This document shows, one piece after another, positions 52,747-62,256 of a stretch of 64,000 nucleotides of DNA (position 1 is the first letter of the stretch; each line of letters begins with the position of its first letter). The DNA is taken from contig NZ_CAUFUE010000005.1 of NCBI RefSeq assembly GCF_959029255.1, positions 135,814 through 199,813 of the forward strand, read 5' to 3'. The translations under genes were made by a program, and so were the position numbers. This DNA is from an uncultured Bacteroides sp. Lineage in GTDB: Bacteria > Bacteroidota > Bacteroidia > Bacteroidales > Bacteroidaceae. The notes beneath the pieces were generated by a model that was not told where the DNA came from, made no database searches, and saw nothing but the letters and a program-made list of their open reading frames with translations.

Positions 52747-55194
52747 ATGAAACGTTTTATATTATTATTGGTAATATGTTGTTTTGTTGTGGGAGACTTT
52801 TATGCAAAAGTACCCACAACATACAATAAGATTCGTTTGACGGATAATTGGGAATTTCTTCGGCAAGATGTCGGTAATATATGGGAATTGGTACGTCCGG
52901 TGAAGAAAGGTCAGCCGGAAGAACAACCGATATGGACGAAGGTTACGTTGCCTCATTGTTTTAATGCCGAAGATGCCGTTGAGCCTGATGTGAATTATTA
53001 TCAGGGACCGGGTTGGTATAAAACCCGCTTGAAGTTGGATAATCCTTATCCGAATGGCCGAATTGTTTTAGAATTTGAAGGATCGGGACAAAAGACGGAT
53101 GTATATATTTATATGACAAAGGTAGGTAGCCATGTAGGCGGTTACGATAGTTGGAATGTTGATATAACAGACGCTGTTCAGGCTTTTCTGGCAAGCAAAG
53201 AGGCTGAAAGATTCAATGGAGAAGTTCCTTTGAGTATTCGTTGTGATAATACAAGGGATGCTGAAATGATTCCATCTGATTTATCGGACTTTAATGTGTA
53301 TGGTGGTATTTATCGTTATTTGAATCTGGTATATTTACCTGAAGTTTCTTTCGCTTCTCTGAAGATAGTACCAACGTTGGATGCTAAGATGAAAAAAGCT
53401 AATCTTACTGTATCCGGAATGTTGTATAACCCGACAGATGTCCGCAAAGCATCTGTAGAGATTGCGATAAAGAATCCCAAAGGAGAAGTTGTAGCAACTC
53501 GTCAGTTGGAAGATATTACTCCATTGGGGAATTTGGATTTGATGGATATCAAGTTGGATAAGCCACAACTTTGGGATGTAAATTCACCTCTTTTATATAC
53601 TTGTGAAGCTACAATCATAGCCAACGGACAAAAGATGACTGCTAGTGAGCGTTTTGGCTTTCGTTCTTTTGAATTTGTAGAAAAAGGCCCCTTTATCTTA
53701 AATGGCAGACGTCTTTTATTAAGAGGTACTCATCGTCATGAAGATCATGCAGGCGTGGGAGCTGCTATGACTGAAGAGCAAATGATACAGGAAATGAAGA
53801 TGATGAAGGAAATGGGTGTTAATTTCATACGCCTTGGGCATTATCAACAATCTGAAATCATTCTCAATCTTTGTGATGAATTAGGTATTCTTGTCTGGGA
53901 AGAAGTGCCTTGGTGTCGCGGTGGAGTCGGTAATGAAACTTATCGTAATCAAGCCAAACGGATGTTGAATAATATGATTACCCAGCATTATAATCACCCG
54001 GCTGTTATTATTTGGGGATTGGGCAATGAAAATGATTGGCCTAATGATTTTCCGGAATATAAGCAAAGTGAAGTGCGTGGACTGATGAGTGAACTAAACA
54101 CGATTGCTCATTATATGGATGAAAATCGTAAGACTGCCATTCGTCGTTGCGCTTTTTGTAGTGATATTGTAGATGTGTATTCTCCTTCAATCTGGGCAGG
54201 ATGGTATCGTGGTAATTATACGGACTATCAGAAATTCTCCAAGGATGAAATGGAGAAAGTGAAACATTTCTTGCATGTGGAGTGGGGAGGAGACAGTCAT
54301 GCCGGGCGTCATGCAGAAGCTGTCGCTCCTTTACGCAAAGAAGGGGAAGCTGAAGGTGATGTGGCTTTGAACGGTTCTGCATTAGTTTTGGAGAAAGGTG
54401 ATTGGTCGGAAACTTATATTGTAAAGTTGATTGATTGGCATTTGAAAGAACAGGAAAATATGCCATGGTTGACCGGTGCGGCCTATTGGCCTTTTAAAGA
54501 CTTCTCGACTCCGGTTCGTCCAGAGAACCCGGTGCCATACGTCAACCAAAAAGGTGTGATAGAACGTGATTTTACTAAGAAAGAGAGTTATTATGTTTTC
54601 CAGTCGTATTGGACGGAGAAACCTATGCTGCATATTTATGGACACGGTTGGCCAGCGAGATGGGGCAAAGACGGTGAGGAGAAGGAAGTGTTGGTTTACT
54701 CTAATTGTCAAGCTGTTGAACTGTTTTTGAATGGGCAAAGTTTAGGTATTCGTAAACGTAATAGTCAGGATTTTCCTGCTGCCGGATTGCGCTGGAATGT
54801 AAAGTTCCAAAAAGGAGAAAACATACTTCGGGCAGTTGCCGTAGCGGGAAAAGAAACCTTGAATGATGAATTGGTTTTTGAATATCAGACTGAAAAATGG
54901 GGAAAAGAGACTGCATTTAAAGTGAAAACTACTCCTGTGGGTGATGATATTATTGAAGTAGAGGCTCAATTGGTAGATGAGAAAGGAGTAAGATGTCTTG
55001 ATTCAAGAATATTTGTCTATTTTGATATAGCCGGTGATGGAGAACTTATTCAGAATCAAGGGACGGTGACCGGTTCACGGAAAGTACAAGCCAGAAATGG
55101 ACGTGCTCAGATTAGAGTTCGTACCAATCAGGGAACTTCGTGTGTGGCTGTGAAGGCAGAGCATGTTCAAACTTCTTTTGTAACGGTAAAATAA
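52747..55194 (+). CDS. GH2 beta-glycosidase
   Basis: Secreted 815-residue GH2 exo-glycosidase. Order: jelly-roll domain (IRLTDNWEFLRQD; TLPHCFNAEDAV; GPGWYKTRL), immunoglobulin-like domain, TIM barrel (LRGTHRHEDHAG; NFIRLGHYQQSE) and C-terminal beta domains. The acid/base is Glu428 in GLGNEND and the nucleophile Glu512 in VEWGGD. Family members are beta-galactosidases, beta-glucuronidases or beta-mannosidases. With uronic-acid lyases alongside, beta-glucuronidase or beta-galactosidase are both open. The next gene starts 1 nt downstream. Confidence 0.93.
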   Translation: MKRFILLLVICCFVVGDFYAKVPTTYNKIRLTDNWEFLRQDVGNIWELVRPVKKGQPEEQPIWTKVTLPHCFNAEDAVEPDVNYYQGPGWYKTRLKLDNPYPNGRIVLEFEGSGQKTDVYIYMTKVGSHVGGYDSWNVDITDAVQAFLASKEAERFNGEVPLSIRCDNTRDAEMIPSDLSDFNVYGGIYRYLNLVYLPEVSFASLKIVPTLDAKMKKANLTVSGMLYNPTDVRKASVEIAIKNPKGEVVATRQLEDITPLGNLDLMDIKLDKPQLWDVNSPLLYTCEATIIANGQKMTASERFGFRSFEFVEKGPFILNGRRLLLRGTHRHEDHAGVGAAMTEEQMIQEMKMMKEMGVNFIRLGHYQQSEIILNLCDELGILVWEEVPWCRGGVGNETYRNQAKRMLNNMITQHYNHPAVIIWGLGNENDWPNDFPEYKQSEVRGLMSELNTIAHYMDENRKTAIRRCAFCSDIVDVYSPSIWAGWYRGNYTDYQKFSKDEMEKVKHFLHVEWGGDSHAGRHAEAVAPLRKEGEAEGDVALNGSALVLEKGDWSETYIVKLIDWHLKEQENMPWLTGAAYWPFKDFSTPVRPENPVPYVNQKGVIERDFTKKESYYVFQSYWTEKPMLHIYGHGWPARWGKDGEEKEVLVYSNCQAVELFLNGQSLGIRKRNSQDFPAAGLRWNVKFQKGENILRAVAVAGKETLNDELVFEYQTEKWGKETAFKVKTTPVGDDIIEVEAQLVDEKGVRCLDSRIFVYFDIAGDGELIQNQGTVTGSRKVQARNGRAQIRVRTNQGTSCVAVKAEHVQTSFVTVK

Positions 55195-55195
55195 T

Positions 55196-56362
55196 ATGCG
55201 ACAAACAACTATATTTATATTGATATCTTCTCTGTTTGCATTCATTTCTTGTACTTCACAGAAAAGTGATAAAGAATATGTAGAGGATGTATTGAAACAG
55301 GGTATTTTAGAGCGGGCTGCCTTAAATATTCAGGAGAAGCCGGTAACGATTACATCTTTCATTGCAGAACGTAGTGCAGGTGATGCTCATGATTTTTATT
55401 CGGAAGGTGATTATTGGTGGCCTGATACATTGAATTTAGATGGTCCGTATATACGTCGTGACGGTGAAACGAATCCTGATAATTTCGTAGCCCATCGTCA
55501 TGCAATGATACGTTTTAGTTCTATTGTGGGAAATCTGACTTCTGCCTATCTTTTAACTAAAGATAAAAAATATGCAGAAGCAGTTATGAAACATGTTCGT
55601 GCATGGTTTATCAATGAAGAAACATTAATGCGTCCCAATTTGCAATATGCTCAGGCTATAAAGGGTATTGCTACCGGGCGGGGCATTGGTATCATTGATA
55701 CGGTACACCTTATGGAAGTGGCTCAGTCGTTACTGCGGTTGGAACAGGCTGGAATACTTTCAGAGGAGGATATCAATGGTTCTAAAAAATGGTTCTCTGA
55801 CTATTTGGAATGGATGTCCACTCATCCCTATGGAATTGATGAAATGAATGCTAAAAATAATCATGGAACTTGTTGGGTGATGCAAGCTGCTGTTTTTGCA
55901 CGTTACGTTGATAATAAGGATATGATTAGGTTCTGCAGCAATCGTTATAAAGAAGTACTTCTTCCGAAACAAATGGCTGAAGATGGTAGTTTCCCACGCG
56001 AAACCGCACGTACTAAACCTTATGGGTATTCTTTGTTTAATTTGGATGCAATGGCAACAATATGTCAAACTCTTTCTATTACAGCAGACAGCCTTTGGGA
56101 TTTTTCTGTAGATGATACTAAAAGTATATTGAAAGGAATTGATTTTATTTTTCCCTATGTCATAGATAAGACTTCTTGGCCTTTTGCACATGATGTTATG
56201 TATTGGGATGAATGGCCTGTAGCTCATCCTTTCTTGATTTTTGGGGCATTGCAAACAGGAAATAAGAAATGGTTTTCGACATGGAGTGAATTGGAACATT
56301 TTCCAGAGACGGATGAGGTAGTTCGTAATTTACCGGTACGTAATCCTTTATTGTGGATCTAA
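55196..56362 (+). CDS. Alginate_lyase-fold polysaccharide lyase, PL38-like, lipoprotein
   Basis: A 388-residue (alpha/alpha) toroid lyase with a lipoprotein signal (FAFISCTSQ). Residues match the Alginate_lyase (PL5/PL38) fold: FYSEGDYWWPD at the start, His223 in NNHGTCW as a likely catalytic residue, and Tyr276/Tyr278 in KPYGYSLFN following an Arg-rich strand. The length and the PFNP-like start resemble PL38, whose known members cleave glucuronan or alginate. The product would be an unsaturated uronide suited to the GH88 and GH105 neighbours. Family number is my inference. Confidence 0.75.
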   Translation: MRQTTIFILISSLFAFISCTSQKSDKEYVEDVLKQGILERAALNIQEKPVTITSFIAERSAGDAHDFYSEGDYWWPDTLNLDGPYIRRDGETNPDNFVAHRHAMIRFSSIVGNLTSAYLLTKDKKYAEAVMKHVRAWFINEETLMRPNLQYAQAIKGIATGRGIGIIDTVHLMEVAQSLLRLEQAGILSEEDINGSKKWFSDYLEWMSTHPYGIDEMNAKNNHGTCWVMQAAVFARYVDNKDMIRFCSNRYKEVLLPKQMAEDGSFPRETARTKPYGYSLFNLDAMATICQTLSITADSLWDFSVDDTKSILKGIDFIFPYVIDKTSWPFAHDVMYWDEWPVAHPFLIFGALQTGNKKWFSTWSELEHFPETDEVVRNLPVRNPLLWI

Positions 56363-56390
56363 ACTTTTAAACTCATAAATTTAGGATATT

Positions 56391-57689
56391 ATGAAACTGA
56401 TTAAGGATATAGGGATAGGAGTTTGTATTTCATGTATGACATTTTCTGTAAGTGCTCAAAACAGGGTGGTTACCCAACATACTACAGGGACTATTGTTGA
56501 AGGGGAAGTAACAATGTTAGTTAGTCAGGATGTAACGATGAAATATCGTCGTACGACTTCTCAGGGCGTTGTTGATGCAAAGTTGAATTACCAGCCGGGT
56601 ACAGAACTGTCTTTACTAGCCCTACCCTTGTCAGAAACAGTAATGGTACGTTATCCCGATTATCGTATGGCTTATTGGAAAGATTATACTTATGTCCAAG
56701 GGTATATGTTTGAAGCTATGGATCGTCTGGGGCAACTTACGGGTGATGATAAATATCTGCAATATATTAAAAAGTATATAGACCATTTTCTAGATGAAGA
56801 AGGAAATTATAAAGGAGGTGGTTTGACCAACTTGGATAATTTTATGACAGGTTCTGCTTTCTGTACTTTGTATGGACGTACAGGTGAAGAGAAATATAAG
56901 AAGGCTGCATTACAGATATTGAAAGCGGTGGATTCATATCCAAGTTCTGATGGACAGTTTTGGCATGGCAATCGTAGTCCGAATATGTGGATTGATGGCG
57001 TTTTTATGATGCAGATGTTTTTGATTCGTTGTGCTCAATTTGTGGGAGAAGCGGATTATTGCTATAATATAGCATGTCGTAACATCATTGCTGCAGCACG
57101 TCATTTGCAACGACCGGATGGTTTAGTCCTTCACGCTTGGACCACAGAACCGGAAAAAGCTGTTTGGGCTGATAAAACAACTGGACTTTCGCCCGAAGTT
57201 TGGAGTGAGGGAATGGGATGGTATACTTTAGTTGTACCTGAATTATTGGCAATATTACCTCAATCACACCCGAATTATAAGGAAGTTCTTGATATCTATT
57301 TGAAGATGTGTAAAGGACTGAAAAATGCACAAGATGAAAAAACAGGAGGTTGGTTTATGGTTGTTGATAAAGGAGATAACCCTTTGAATTTTATAGACCC
57401 TTCAGGCTCTGCAATGTTTACTTATTCTATTCAACGTGGTATACAATTGGGATTGTTAAAGGCTAAAGATTATGAGTCGGTGGCCCAAAGAGGATATCAT
57501 AGCTTGTTTCCTTTTGTGCAAGTAAATGAGCGAGGACTGCTGGATGTAATAGGAGCGTGTGATGGTGTAACAATTAAAAAGAATTTTGTAGAATATGTTA
57601 CTGTTCCCAAAATCTTGAATGCCAAAGAGGCTGTTGCTGGTATATTATGGGCTGCTGTTATTATGGAAACCGATCACTTGAAAAAATAA
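56391..57689 (+). CDS. GH105-like unsaturated uronyl hydrolase (copy 2)
   Basis: A 432-residue secreted enzyme (signal peptide ending VSAQ) with about 75 extra N-terminal residues before the (alpha/alpha)6 barrel. Signatures: YWKDYTYVQGYMFEAMDRL, MWIDGVFMMQMFLIR with the catalytic Asp, EVWSEGMGWYTLVVPELL, and DPSGSAMFTYSIQRG. It is diverged from the first GH105, so the two probably prefer different unsaturated ends. It is followed by the PL8 gene after 6 nt. Confidence 0.85.
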   Translation: MKLIKDIGIGVCISCMTFSVSAQNRVVTQHTTGTIVEGEVTMLVSQDVTMKYRRTTSQGVVDAKLNYQPGTELSLLALPLSETVMVRYPDYRMAYWKDYTYVQGYMFEAMDRLGQLTGDDKYLQYIKKYIDHFLDEEGNYKGGGLTNLDNFMTGSAFCTLYGRTGEEKYKKAALQILKAVDSYPSSDGQFWHGNRSPNMWIDGVFMMQMFLIRCAQFVGEADYCYNIACRNIIAAARHLQRPDGLVLHAWTTEPEKAVWADKTTGLSPEVWSEGMGWYTLVVPELLAILPQSHPNYKEVLDIYLKMCKGLKNAQDEKTGGWFMVVDKGDNPLNFIDPSGSAMFTYSIQRGIQLGLLKAKDYESVAQRGYHSLFPFVQVNERGLLDVIGACDGVTIKKNFVEYVTVPKILNAKEAVAGILWAAVIMETDHLKK

Positions 57690-57695
57690 TTAATT

Positions 57696-59858
57696 ATGAA
57701 TATGTGTAAAATAATGGTAAGTATAGTGCTGCTTCTATCGTCCTTGACGGTGGGAGCAGTTTCTCATGATGAATTGTTGCGTATTAAGCAAAATTTCTCA
57801 GATATGCTGATACCATCAGATAAGGACCCTTTTCATTTAAAGTCAATACTTATTTCTATTCCTCCAGAGGAGGAAATTTCTGATCAGGCTGTTGTAGAAC
57901 TCCATCAGAGATATCCTTTGAATATGGACAAGATGGAGTTATATTTATCTTCTATATCTGCGGATGGGGTGTGGCCGGATATTAATTATGAAGATAAAAA
58001 ACGCTCGGGATGGGAACCTAAAATACATGCGGAACGTATTTTGGAATTGGTAAAACTATATTACTCAAAACAGACTCCCTATTATCAGTCTTCAGATGTA
58101 GAAGTTGCGATTCATAAAGCACTAGGTTATTGGTTTCGGGTTAAACCGGTCTGTCTTAATTGGTGGTACAATCAAATTGGTATTCCTAAAACGTTAGGTA
58201 CTGCGTTTATTTTGTTTGAACAAAAGTTAACTCCGGAAGAGAAAGAAGCTGCTATATCTGTGATGGAGAATGCGAAATTTGGTATGACCGGACAAAACAA
58301 AGTATGGCTTGCTGGAAATGTCATGATGCGTGCATTGCTGCAAAATGATGTTGCTTTGACAAAAGAGGCACGTGATATTATTGTATCTGAAATTGTGACT
58401 GGTGGTGCCGAGGGAATTAAAGATGATTGGTGTTTCCATCAGCATGGTTCACAACAGCAGTTTGGTAATTATGGACTTTCTTTTGTGTCAGGGATGAGTT
58501 TCTTCTCTGGAGTATTTGCAGGTACTTCTTTAGCGTTTAATGAGCAGCAATTAGGAATTATCAGTGCTTTGATAGATAAAGGTTATCGTTGGGTATTGTG
58601 GAAAGGAAAAATGGATGTTAGTGCTTTGGGACGTCAATTATTCCATCATGCGCAGGTACATAAGGCTTTAAGCCTTGCCTTTGCTTCTTCGGAATTAGGA
58701 GGTGGAAAGTCAAAACAATGTTCAATTGTTTCTAAAGCTTTATTAGATGAAAATTATAATTCCAGACAAACGAATTTATTAATCGGTCATAAACATTTCT
58801 GGCAATCGGATTATACCATTCATCGTCGTCCCCAGTGGATGGCTTCTGTAAAAATGGCATCTAAACGGGTAGTGGGAGTTGAAATGATGAATGGTGATAA
58901 TATGCAAGGGTATTATATGGCAGATGGTGCTACATATATATATAAGAATGGTGAAGAATATCTGGATATTTTTCCTTTGTGGGATTGGCGAAAGGTACCG
59001 GGGATAACGGCTTTCCAGGCAGATGCGCCTATGCCTTTAATTAAGAACTATCAGCCGCGTAATCAATCTTCTTTTGTAGGAGGAGTTTCTGATGGTAAAC
59101 AAGGAATGACAGCAATGGAGATAAATCGTGCTGGTATAAAAGCTTATAAATCATGGGTTTTTACAGATGATTTTGTGCTGTGTCTTGGGGCGGGTATTCA
59201 GGCAGATAGTAATTTAGTGGTGACTACTGCTATCGAACAATGCCGTATGAAAGGAGAATTAACTATATTGCAGGGAGAAAAATGGATAAATGTTGGTGAC
59301 AAACAAATGTATTCAGGTAAAGAACAACGTTTTTTCCATAATCAGACGGGATATATTTTATGGAATAATCCAAAAGATTGCGTGGCTGAGGTTAATCATC
59401 GTACGGGACAATGGCATGATGTAATGCAAATGTATCGTTCTAAAGATGTGGAAGGCGATGTTGTTTCAATTTATTTAGAACATGGCGTTTCTCCACAAAA
59501 AGGTACGTATCAATATTTGATGCTTCCAGCTACGGATCAGGGAAAAACAAAATTGTTTGATTTATCTGCTATTCAGTTGATTCGTAATGATGAAATCGCG
59601 CAAGCTGTCTATACGAAGAAAAATTCTACTTGGTGGATAACAGCTTATCAGCCTCTGACAATACCATTGATTTCCGGGTATCCTTTGGATATTTTAACTC
59701 CGGGTATTTATATGATTCGAGAAGTGAAGGGTAAATATGAGTTGAGTTGTGCTGATCCGACGCATCAACAAGAAATAATTAAATTGAGATTTAAAAATAA
59801 AGATATTGTTGTCCCTTTATCAGAAGAGAAGGGAAAAACCGTTTCTGTAAATCTTTGA
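57696..59858 (+). CDS. Polysaccharide lyase family 8
   Basis: A 720-residue secreted lyase (signal peptide about 21). It has the alpha-toroid plus beta-sandwich build of PL8. Active-site residues are visible: Asn155 in LNWWYNQIG, and His250 and Tyr259 in FHQHGSQQQFGNYG, with the nine-residue His-to-Tyr spacing of chondroitin AC lyase. DVSALGRQLFHH supplies the conserved Arg. PL8 enzymes cleave hyaluronan, chondroitin or xanthan side chains by beta-elimination. With a PL38-like lyase, GH88 and GH105, a glucuronic-acid polysaccharide is the likely substrate. Confidence 0.9.
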   Translation: MNMCKIMVSIVLLLSSLTVGAVSHDELLRIKQNFSDMLIPSDKDPFHLKSILISIPPEEEISDQAVVELHQRYPLNMDKMELYLSSISADGVWPDINYEDKKRSGWEPKIHAERILELVKLYYSKQTPYYQSSDVEVAIHKALGYWFRVKPVCLNWWYNQIGIPKTLGTAFILFEQKLTPEEKEAAISVMENAKFGMTGQNKVWLAGNVMMRALLQNDVALTKEARDIIVSEIVTGGAEGIKDDWCFHQHGSQQQFGNYGLSFVSGMSFFSGVFAGTSLAFNEQQLGIISALIDKGYRWVLWKGKMDVSALGRQLFHHAQVHKALSLAFASSELGGGKSKQCSIVSKALLDENYNSRQTNLLIGHKHFWQSDYTIHRRPQWMASVKMASKRVVGVEMMNGDNMQGYYMADGATYIYKNGEEYLDIFPLWDWRKVPGITAFQADAPMPLIKNYQPRNQSSFVGGVSDGKQGMTAMEINRAGIKAYKSWVFTDDFVLCLGAGIQADSNLVVTTAIEQCRMKGELTILQGEKWINVGDKQMYSGKEQRFFHNQTGYILWNNPKDCVAEVNHRTGQWHDVMQMYRSKDVEGDVVSIYLEHGVSPQKGTYQYLMLPATDQGKTKLFDLSAIQLIRNDEIAQAVYTKKNSTWWITAYQPLTIPLISGYPLDILTPGIYMIREVKGKYELSCADPTHQQEIIKLRFKNKDIVVPLSEEKGKTVSVNL

Positions 59859-59892
59859 ATTTAAATGTTTTTTTATATTTGAGTTATTTCTT

Positions 59893-59945
59893 CAAACGAA
59901 TGAAATAATAATGCAAGCCTTATTGGTAGGAACAGTCTACTTTTG
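59893..59945 (+). promoter_or_regulatory. Candidate regulated promoter of the GH95-like gene (24-nt element + 21 nt + -7 box)
   Basis: The 24-mer at 59893-59916 (halves CAAACGAATGAA and ATAATAATGCAA) ends 21 nt before TACTTTTG (59938-59945), a perfect TAnnTTTG, 24 bases before the start codon. Its first nine bases equal those of the 51418 copy and its end, GCAA, equals that of the 45959 copy. Confidence 0.6.
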
Positions 59946-59969
59946 TTTGTGTAAAATAAACATGGGACT

Positions 59970-62246
59970 ATGAATACACGTAAGGCTTTCTTTTTGCTTT
60001 TGATGTTTCTATTGAGTGTTACTTATACTCAAGGACTGCAATCTATAGATCGATATAAAGCGATATTTACTGCTCCTCCTCAACATGTGCCTACAATAAA
60101 AACTCCTGATGCACCCTTGGCTGGGAATGGAGATATCGGTATAACAATGGGAGGTACACCGGATAATCTTTGTTTTTATATCGGTAAAAATGATTTTTGG
60201 AGAGCATATCCGGTATATCCGGGGGGGATTGCTCTTCCTGGTGGTTTGGATATTACTATTGAAGGGTTGCGTAATGCCTCTTATTATGCAGAACAGTTAC
60301 CGGAAAGTGCGGAGATAACTGCACTTTTCTCAACTGATGATTGTAAGATGAGTTTATCTGCCTGGGTGGCGGCTACAGATAATAAAGTGATTATTGAATT
60401 ACAGTCTGATAAAGAACAAATCGTTCGTTTGCGTTTATGGGCTGCTGAAGGTAATACATCTGTAAATGCACAAGGAACTGAACCTGTTATATGGGTAAGT
60501 CGATCATTTGAAAAATCGGAGTTGTTGCGTTGGCCTACTCATGTAGCACTGGCGATGAATACTACAAGTGAGACGTTGAAACTAACCCCCGATAAGAAAG
60601 AAAGGTTGGTAATAACGGTTTATACTAATCATGATATTCCGAATTGGAAGGAGAAAGCTATTATAGAAGCGAAGCAGGTAACAGATGCTTCTATAGAATT
60701 ACTGAAATATAATCACCGAACTTGGTGGCAGAACTTTTGGAAACAATCACATATCAATATTGGAGATAATTATTTTGAAAAGTATTATTATCAGTCTCAA
60801 TATTTATTTGCTTGTTCTTCTCGTGAAGGAAAATTTGCACCGGGGATTTGGGGACCATTTATTACTAGAGACGAAGCAGCTTGGGGAGGAGATTATCATT
60901 TGAATTATAACTACCAGGCACCATATTGGGCTTCATTTTCATCCAATCATATTAGTTTGACTGATAATTTCGATCAACCTTTATTAGATTATATGAAGGC
61001 TGGGCGGATGCATGCCCGAAAATTACTCAATTGTAGGGGTATCTATTATCCGGTAGGGATTGGCCCGAAGGGCTTATGTACATCAATGTGGCCATTGACC
61101 CCAGATGAAATGCAAGAAAAATATGCGACTCGTGAAAATACGATAGATGATGGTTATAAATTTTTGGGACAAAAGATAAATGCGGTTTTTAGTGTTGGTA
61201 ATATGTTGATGCGGTATTACAGCACTTACGATAGAGACTATGCTCAAAAAGTATATCCTTATTTATTAGCATGTGCTGATTTTTGGGAAGATTATTTATC
61301 AATGGAAAACGGGCGTTATGTTATCCGTATGGATCACTTTAATGAAGTAATGCCTAATAAACGCAATGGAGGTATTTGGCGTGATAAATTGGGTGATTTT
61401 AATTCTACACTTTCATTAGGGCTTGTACGGATGTTATTTAAGGGAATATTGGATATGAGTGATTTTTTAGTGGTAGATAAACAACGTCAGGCACATTGGA
61501 AAGATATATTGGATAACTTGAGTGAATACCCTGTGGGGATACTAAAAGATGGACGTAAAAGTCTGAAAAATATGGAAAGAGGACCAAAGGATAGAGAAAT
61601 TCAACCTTCAGGACTTAATAGGGTCTCTATTCATGGACTTATTTTACCTGGAGGAGTTGCCGGACCTGTCACAGATTCTATTTTTAATCGTATTTTATTG
61701 GACGATGTGGAACATTGGTCACAGAAACAGCGTATGGCGGATGATTGGGGAAATACATCGAATAATGGTATTGAAACTTGTTATCCTGGAGCAGTTCGTG
61801 TTGGTTATCCTGGAGATGAAATTCTCGCCAATATGAAGAAACGTATAGAGATGGATGTATATCCTAATTGTTGGATTGTACAAGGAGGAGGGGGGATTGA
61901 GACCTTTGCTGCTGTTCCATTGACTATCAATGAAATGTTACTTCAAAGTTATGAGGGTGTTATACGTGTTTTTCCAAATTGGAATAGAAGAAAGGATGCT
62001 GCTTTTACAAATTTGAGAGCGTATGGGGCATTCTTGGTAACTTCATCTTTAGAGAAAGGTAAAGTACAAAAAGTCAAACTTTTTAGTGAAAAAGGTCGGC
62101 CTTGTAAGATTGAGAATCCCTGGAAAGACAACCCCGTACAACTAAACCGTAATGGACAGAAGGTTGATGTTTTATATGGTCGATATTTACAGATACCCAC
62201 TTCTGTCGGTGAAACAATAGAGTTGCAATTATATACTAATCATTAA
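59970..62246 (+). CDS. GH95-like six-hairpin glycosidase
   Basis: A 758-residue secreted protein (signal peptide about 22): N-terminal beta-sandwich (LAGNGDIGITMGGTPDN), linker, (alpha/alpha)6 barrel and a C-terminal beta domain. APGIWGPFITRDEAAWGGDYH and LNYNYQAPYW resemble the W-GDYH-N-N-Q-YW signature of GH95 alpha-L-fucosidase/alpha-L-galactosidase. Sequence outside the barrel is divergent, so a different family of the same clan is possible. It has its own promoter and is followed by the beta-helix protein after 10 nt. Confidence 0.7.
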   Translation: MNTRKAFFLLLMFLLSVTYTQGLQSIDRYKAIFTAPPQHVPTIKTPDAPLAGNGDIGITMGGTPDNLCFYIGKNDFWRAYPVYPGGIALPGGLDITIEGLRNASYYAEQLPESAEITALFSTDDCKMSLSAWVAATDNKVIIELQSDKEQIVRLRLWAAEGNTSVNAQGTEPVIWVSRSFEKSELLRWPTHVALAMNTTSETLKLTPDKKERLVITVYTNHDIPNWKEKAIIEAKQVTDASIELLKYNHRTWWQNFWKQSHINIGDNYFEKYYYQSQYLFACSSREGKFAPGIWGPFITRDEAAWGGDYHLNYNYQAPYWASFSSNHISLTDNFDQPLLDYMKAGRMHARKLLNCRGIYYPVGIGPKGLCTSMWPLTPDEMQEKYATRENTIDDGYKFLGQKINAVFSVGNMLMRYYSTYDRDYAQKVYPYLLACADFWEDYLSMENGRYVIRMDHFNEVMPNKRNGGIWRDKLGDFNSTLSLGLVRMLFKGILDMSDFLVVDKQRQAHWKDILDNLSEYPVGILKDGRKSLKNMERGPKDREIQPSGLNRVSIHGLILPGGVAGPVTDSIFNRILLDDVEHWSQKQRMADDWGNTSNNGIETCYPGAVRVGYPGDEILANMKKRIEMDVYPNCWIVQGGGGIETFAAVPLTINEMLLQSYEGVIRVFPNWNRRKDAAFTNLRAYGAFLVTSSLEKGKVQKVKLFSEKGRPCKIENPWKDNPVQLNRNGQKVDVLYGRYLQIPTSVGETIELQLYTNH

Positions 62247-62256
62247 TAAAAACAGA